NCBI GenBank assembly: GCA_032622095.1 | Contig: CP136069.1 | Span: forward strand, 36,120,194 to 36,184,193 | Length of the DNA stretch: 64,000 nt | Direction of reading: 5' to 3' | Origin: Siphonodentalium dalli | Lineage: Eukaryota > Mollusca > Scaphopoda > Gadilida > Siphonodentaliidae | In this document: piece after piece, positions 62,469 through 64,000 of the stretch | Layout of the letters: every line of letters begins with the position of its first letter | Position numbering within the stretch: position 1 is the stretch's first letter | Notes under the pieces: generated by a model | Seen by the model: only the letters and a program-made list of their open reading frames with translations | Told to the model about the DNA's origin: nothing | The model's database searches: none | Translations under genes and position numbers: made by a program

Positions 62469-62692
62469 ACCACTACTTCATCCAAGGAAACGACATCGGG
62501 CATGATGATATAATCACAGATGACGCGGGAAACGTGATGACGGATTTGGACTGGTACACAGATGAACCTGATGCGGGGTGGACGGATTGTCTTGCATTGT
62601 CGTGGGAGGATAACACATGGAAGCACGACGGATACCAATGTGAATGGTCATTATATACATTCATGAGTATCTGCCAGATGACAGCGTCGTAG
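62469..62692 (+). CDS. lectin gene exon 4: C-type lectin domain, C-terminal half and stop
   Basis: Acceptor tgtccacag ends at 62,468. It continues in phase 1 from 41,989 and ends at TAG 62,690-62,692. It completes the lectin fold: Tyr-Phe-Ile-Gln-Gly-Asn-Asp-Ile, Asp-Trp-Tyr-Thr-Asp-Glu-Pro-Asp, Trp-Thr-Asp-Cys, Trp-Lys-His-Asp-Gly-Tyr-Gln-Cys and a final Ser-Ile-Cys-Gln. Only four residues follow the last Cys, so the protein ends at the lectin domain with no membrane anchor. The product is therefore probably secreted, recognising glycans or other ligands, perhaps in immunity or mucus; those roles are inference. Confidence 0.88.
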
Positions 62693-63780
62693 AACAAACT
62701 TACGAGTTCCATCCGGACTCAGGACAGTCTCAGACGACACAGTACAGGGGCGTGGCTTCGTGGTCTCATTTGGGTTGTGATTCTACTTTGGATGTTCTAG
62801 CTGCACAACAAATTGAAGCAGATGGAAAATTTCCAATGCGACGATTCCCTCTGCACCCGGTCCTTGTATTATAACTATCAAACTGGTACCTCTAACTTTG
62901 CAACTATTGGATATGTTCAATTGACAACACTCTAACTGACGGCCACTGCTCTCCAAAAAATATCACCAGAACAAACACAAACAACTTCTGGTCGGAAATT
63001 TCTAACAAATGTTTGTCAGGCTTGAAATTTCGAACAGATGGAAATGTTGGGATGAGACACCGAAGATACATTGATTGATATTTTGATGTCCACTACAAAA
63101 AGCCACACCGGCTTCTTGTTTCAAAGTGTTTCTAGAACGGTTTCTCCTATTGGATGCTTTTATTTTTATGAAAACAATGATTAAATGATTAAATGCTATG
63201 AAGCCAATGTGTTTCTAGTATATTCATTAAGATTCTCCTATTGCGTAGTATAAATTCTGTGGAAAATTTGATTAAATCATTTCGAACTCCTCACACAAAT
63301 ATCTCAACATTTTTTCTTTTTTTATTGAAACCATTCCCCCACCCAAAAAAAACCTCCACGGCCCTTATATACCACACAGAACAGTATATTTTTCCGACAA
63401 TTGGATAAATGCACTAACAGTTGCATAATGTCATCACAATTTTTTAAAAATCGCGAATTTCGGGCGTTGACAAAAAAAAACAGAAAACACACTAAAAAAT
63501 TGGCTTCTTGAGAAAATTATTGAATAGTAAATAATTGTCTATGGTATATCCAAAAGTGGCACTTGCACAACCAACTGTTTACAACACATACTAAATAGCA
63601 GCAGTATCGTGCCTGTCATGAATACTTCCATGGATTACTGTGTACAATTAGGAGCCACATGAGCCAAGAGATTCGCCTTAGAAAAAAACATCACTGCGCA
63701 GTGCGCACTTTTGATATATTTTTCGCAAAACCATATATGATTATCCTTCTTGTTTGAGGTTGCCAAATATGCATCAAACA
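62693..63780 (+). other. 3' flank of the lectin gene
   Basis: Aligns with the flank of copy A. No clear AATAAA is seen within it, so the end of the transcript is undetermined. Confidence 0.5.
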
Positions 63781-63828
63781 GTGGTGTCTCCACTATTTGA
63801 AGCGGTGCCTCTGACATTATATTATATA

Positions 63829-64000
63829 CCAGCAGGGTTACCCGGCGTTGCCCAGGTTAATGTATGCTGTGGATATTTGTTGGGAATATAGAATGCTCTT
63901 GCTTAAAGTGTTATACGTTTTCTCATAAATTGTATATTCAAATAGCATCACAAAACATGATTATTACAGTCATGGCATATAAGTAGTGGCTCACCTTGTC
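63829..64000 (-). mobile_element. Helitron-like element, cut by the window end
   Basis: Starts ccagcagggttacccggcg and matches 43,468-43,650 phrase by phrase (ggcatcacaaaacatgatt and agtagtggctcaccttgtc). On the minus strand its terminus reads ccctgCTGG|T, which satisfies CTRR. Confidence 0.65.

Larger units (their letters stand above)
41715..63780 (+). repeat. segmental duplicon B (lectin locus)
   Basis: Counterpart of 3,945-10,650 in the same orientation, enlarged to 22 kb by at least three insertions: ~220 bp at about 43,165-43,385, a 4.2-kb Helitron-like element at 43,468-47,685, and a ~12.5-kb block at about 49,274-61,820. The exons and 3' flank align across the whole segment. Confidence 0.85.

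Overview
This window is animal nuclear DNA. It is AT-rich and gene-poor, with GT-AG introns, non-LTR retrotransposons, several classes of short DNA transposon, a Helitron-like element, a tRNA-derived SINE and satellites. The element mix and the PAN/EGF/C-type-lectin domain combination suggest a marine invertebrate, most likely a lophotrochozoan such as a mollusc. That placement is inference: no taxon-specific gene is present.

The only convincing host gene is a secreted modular lectin on the + strand. It has four coding exons: signal peptide plus PAN/Apple-like domain (35,595-35,885), short EGF-like module (37,330-37,435), and the two halves of one C-type lectin domain (41,783-41,989 and 62,469-62,692). 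Splice sites and phases agree throughout and give a 275-residue product. A second pair of lectin-domain exons lies at 4,007-4,213 and 8,782-9,002. It belongs to an older duplicate whose upstream exons, if any, are outside the window.

The two lectin loci are segmental duplicons, A about 3,945-10,650 and B about 41,715-63,780. Each serves as an empty-site control for the other. A carries a 916-bp TIR element missing from B. B carries a 4.2-kb Helitron-like element (with a SINE and ~310-bp tandem repeats inside) and a ~12.5-kb block missing from A. Within that block a 4,878-bp unit is repeated head-to-tail without visible differences. The unit holds a dead LINE plus 0.3 kb of host intron, so it is either a very recent duplication or an assembly error.

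Layout: 1-400, half of a THAP zinc finger on the - strand; 1,037-1,665, Mutator-like element; 2,563-2,752, palindromic tandem array; 3,945-10,650, lectin duplicon A; 11,404-11,856 (-), broken unrecognised coding stretch; 12,630-13,470, 53-bp satellite; 14-20 kb, little recognisable; 20,515-23,500, ~350-bp satellite interrupted by a TA-target transposon; 25.7-27.3 kb, short repeats and a TIR element; 29.6-32.6 kb, minisatellite, a coding relic and a split LINE remnant; 32,583-33,323, Helitron-like repeat; 33.9-36.6 kb, TTAA-flanked elements with strong hairpins; 35.6-62.7 kb, the lectin gene with its transposon-filled introns; 63.8 kb to the end, start of another Helitron-like copy.
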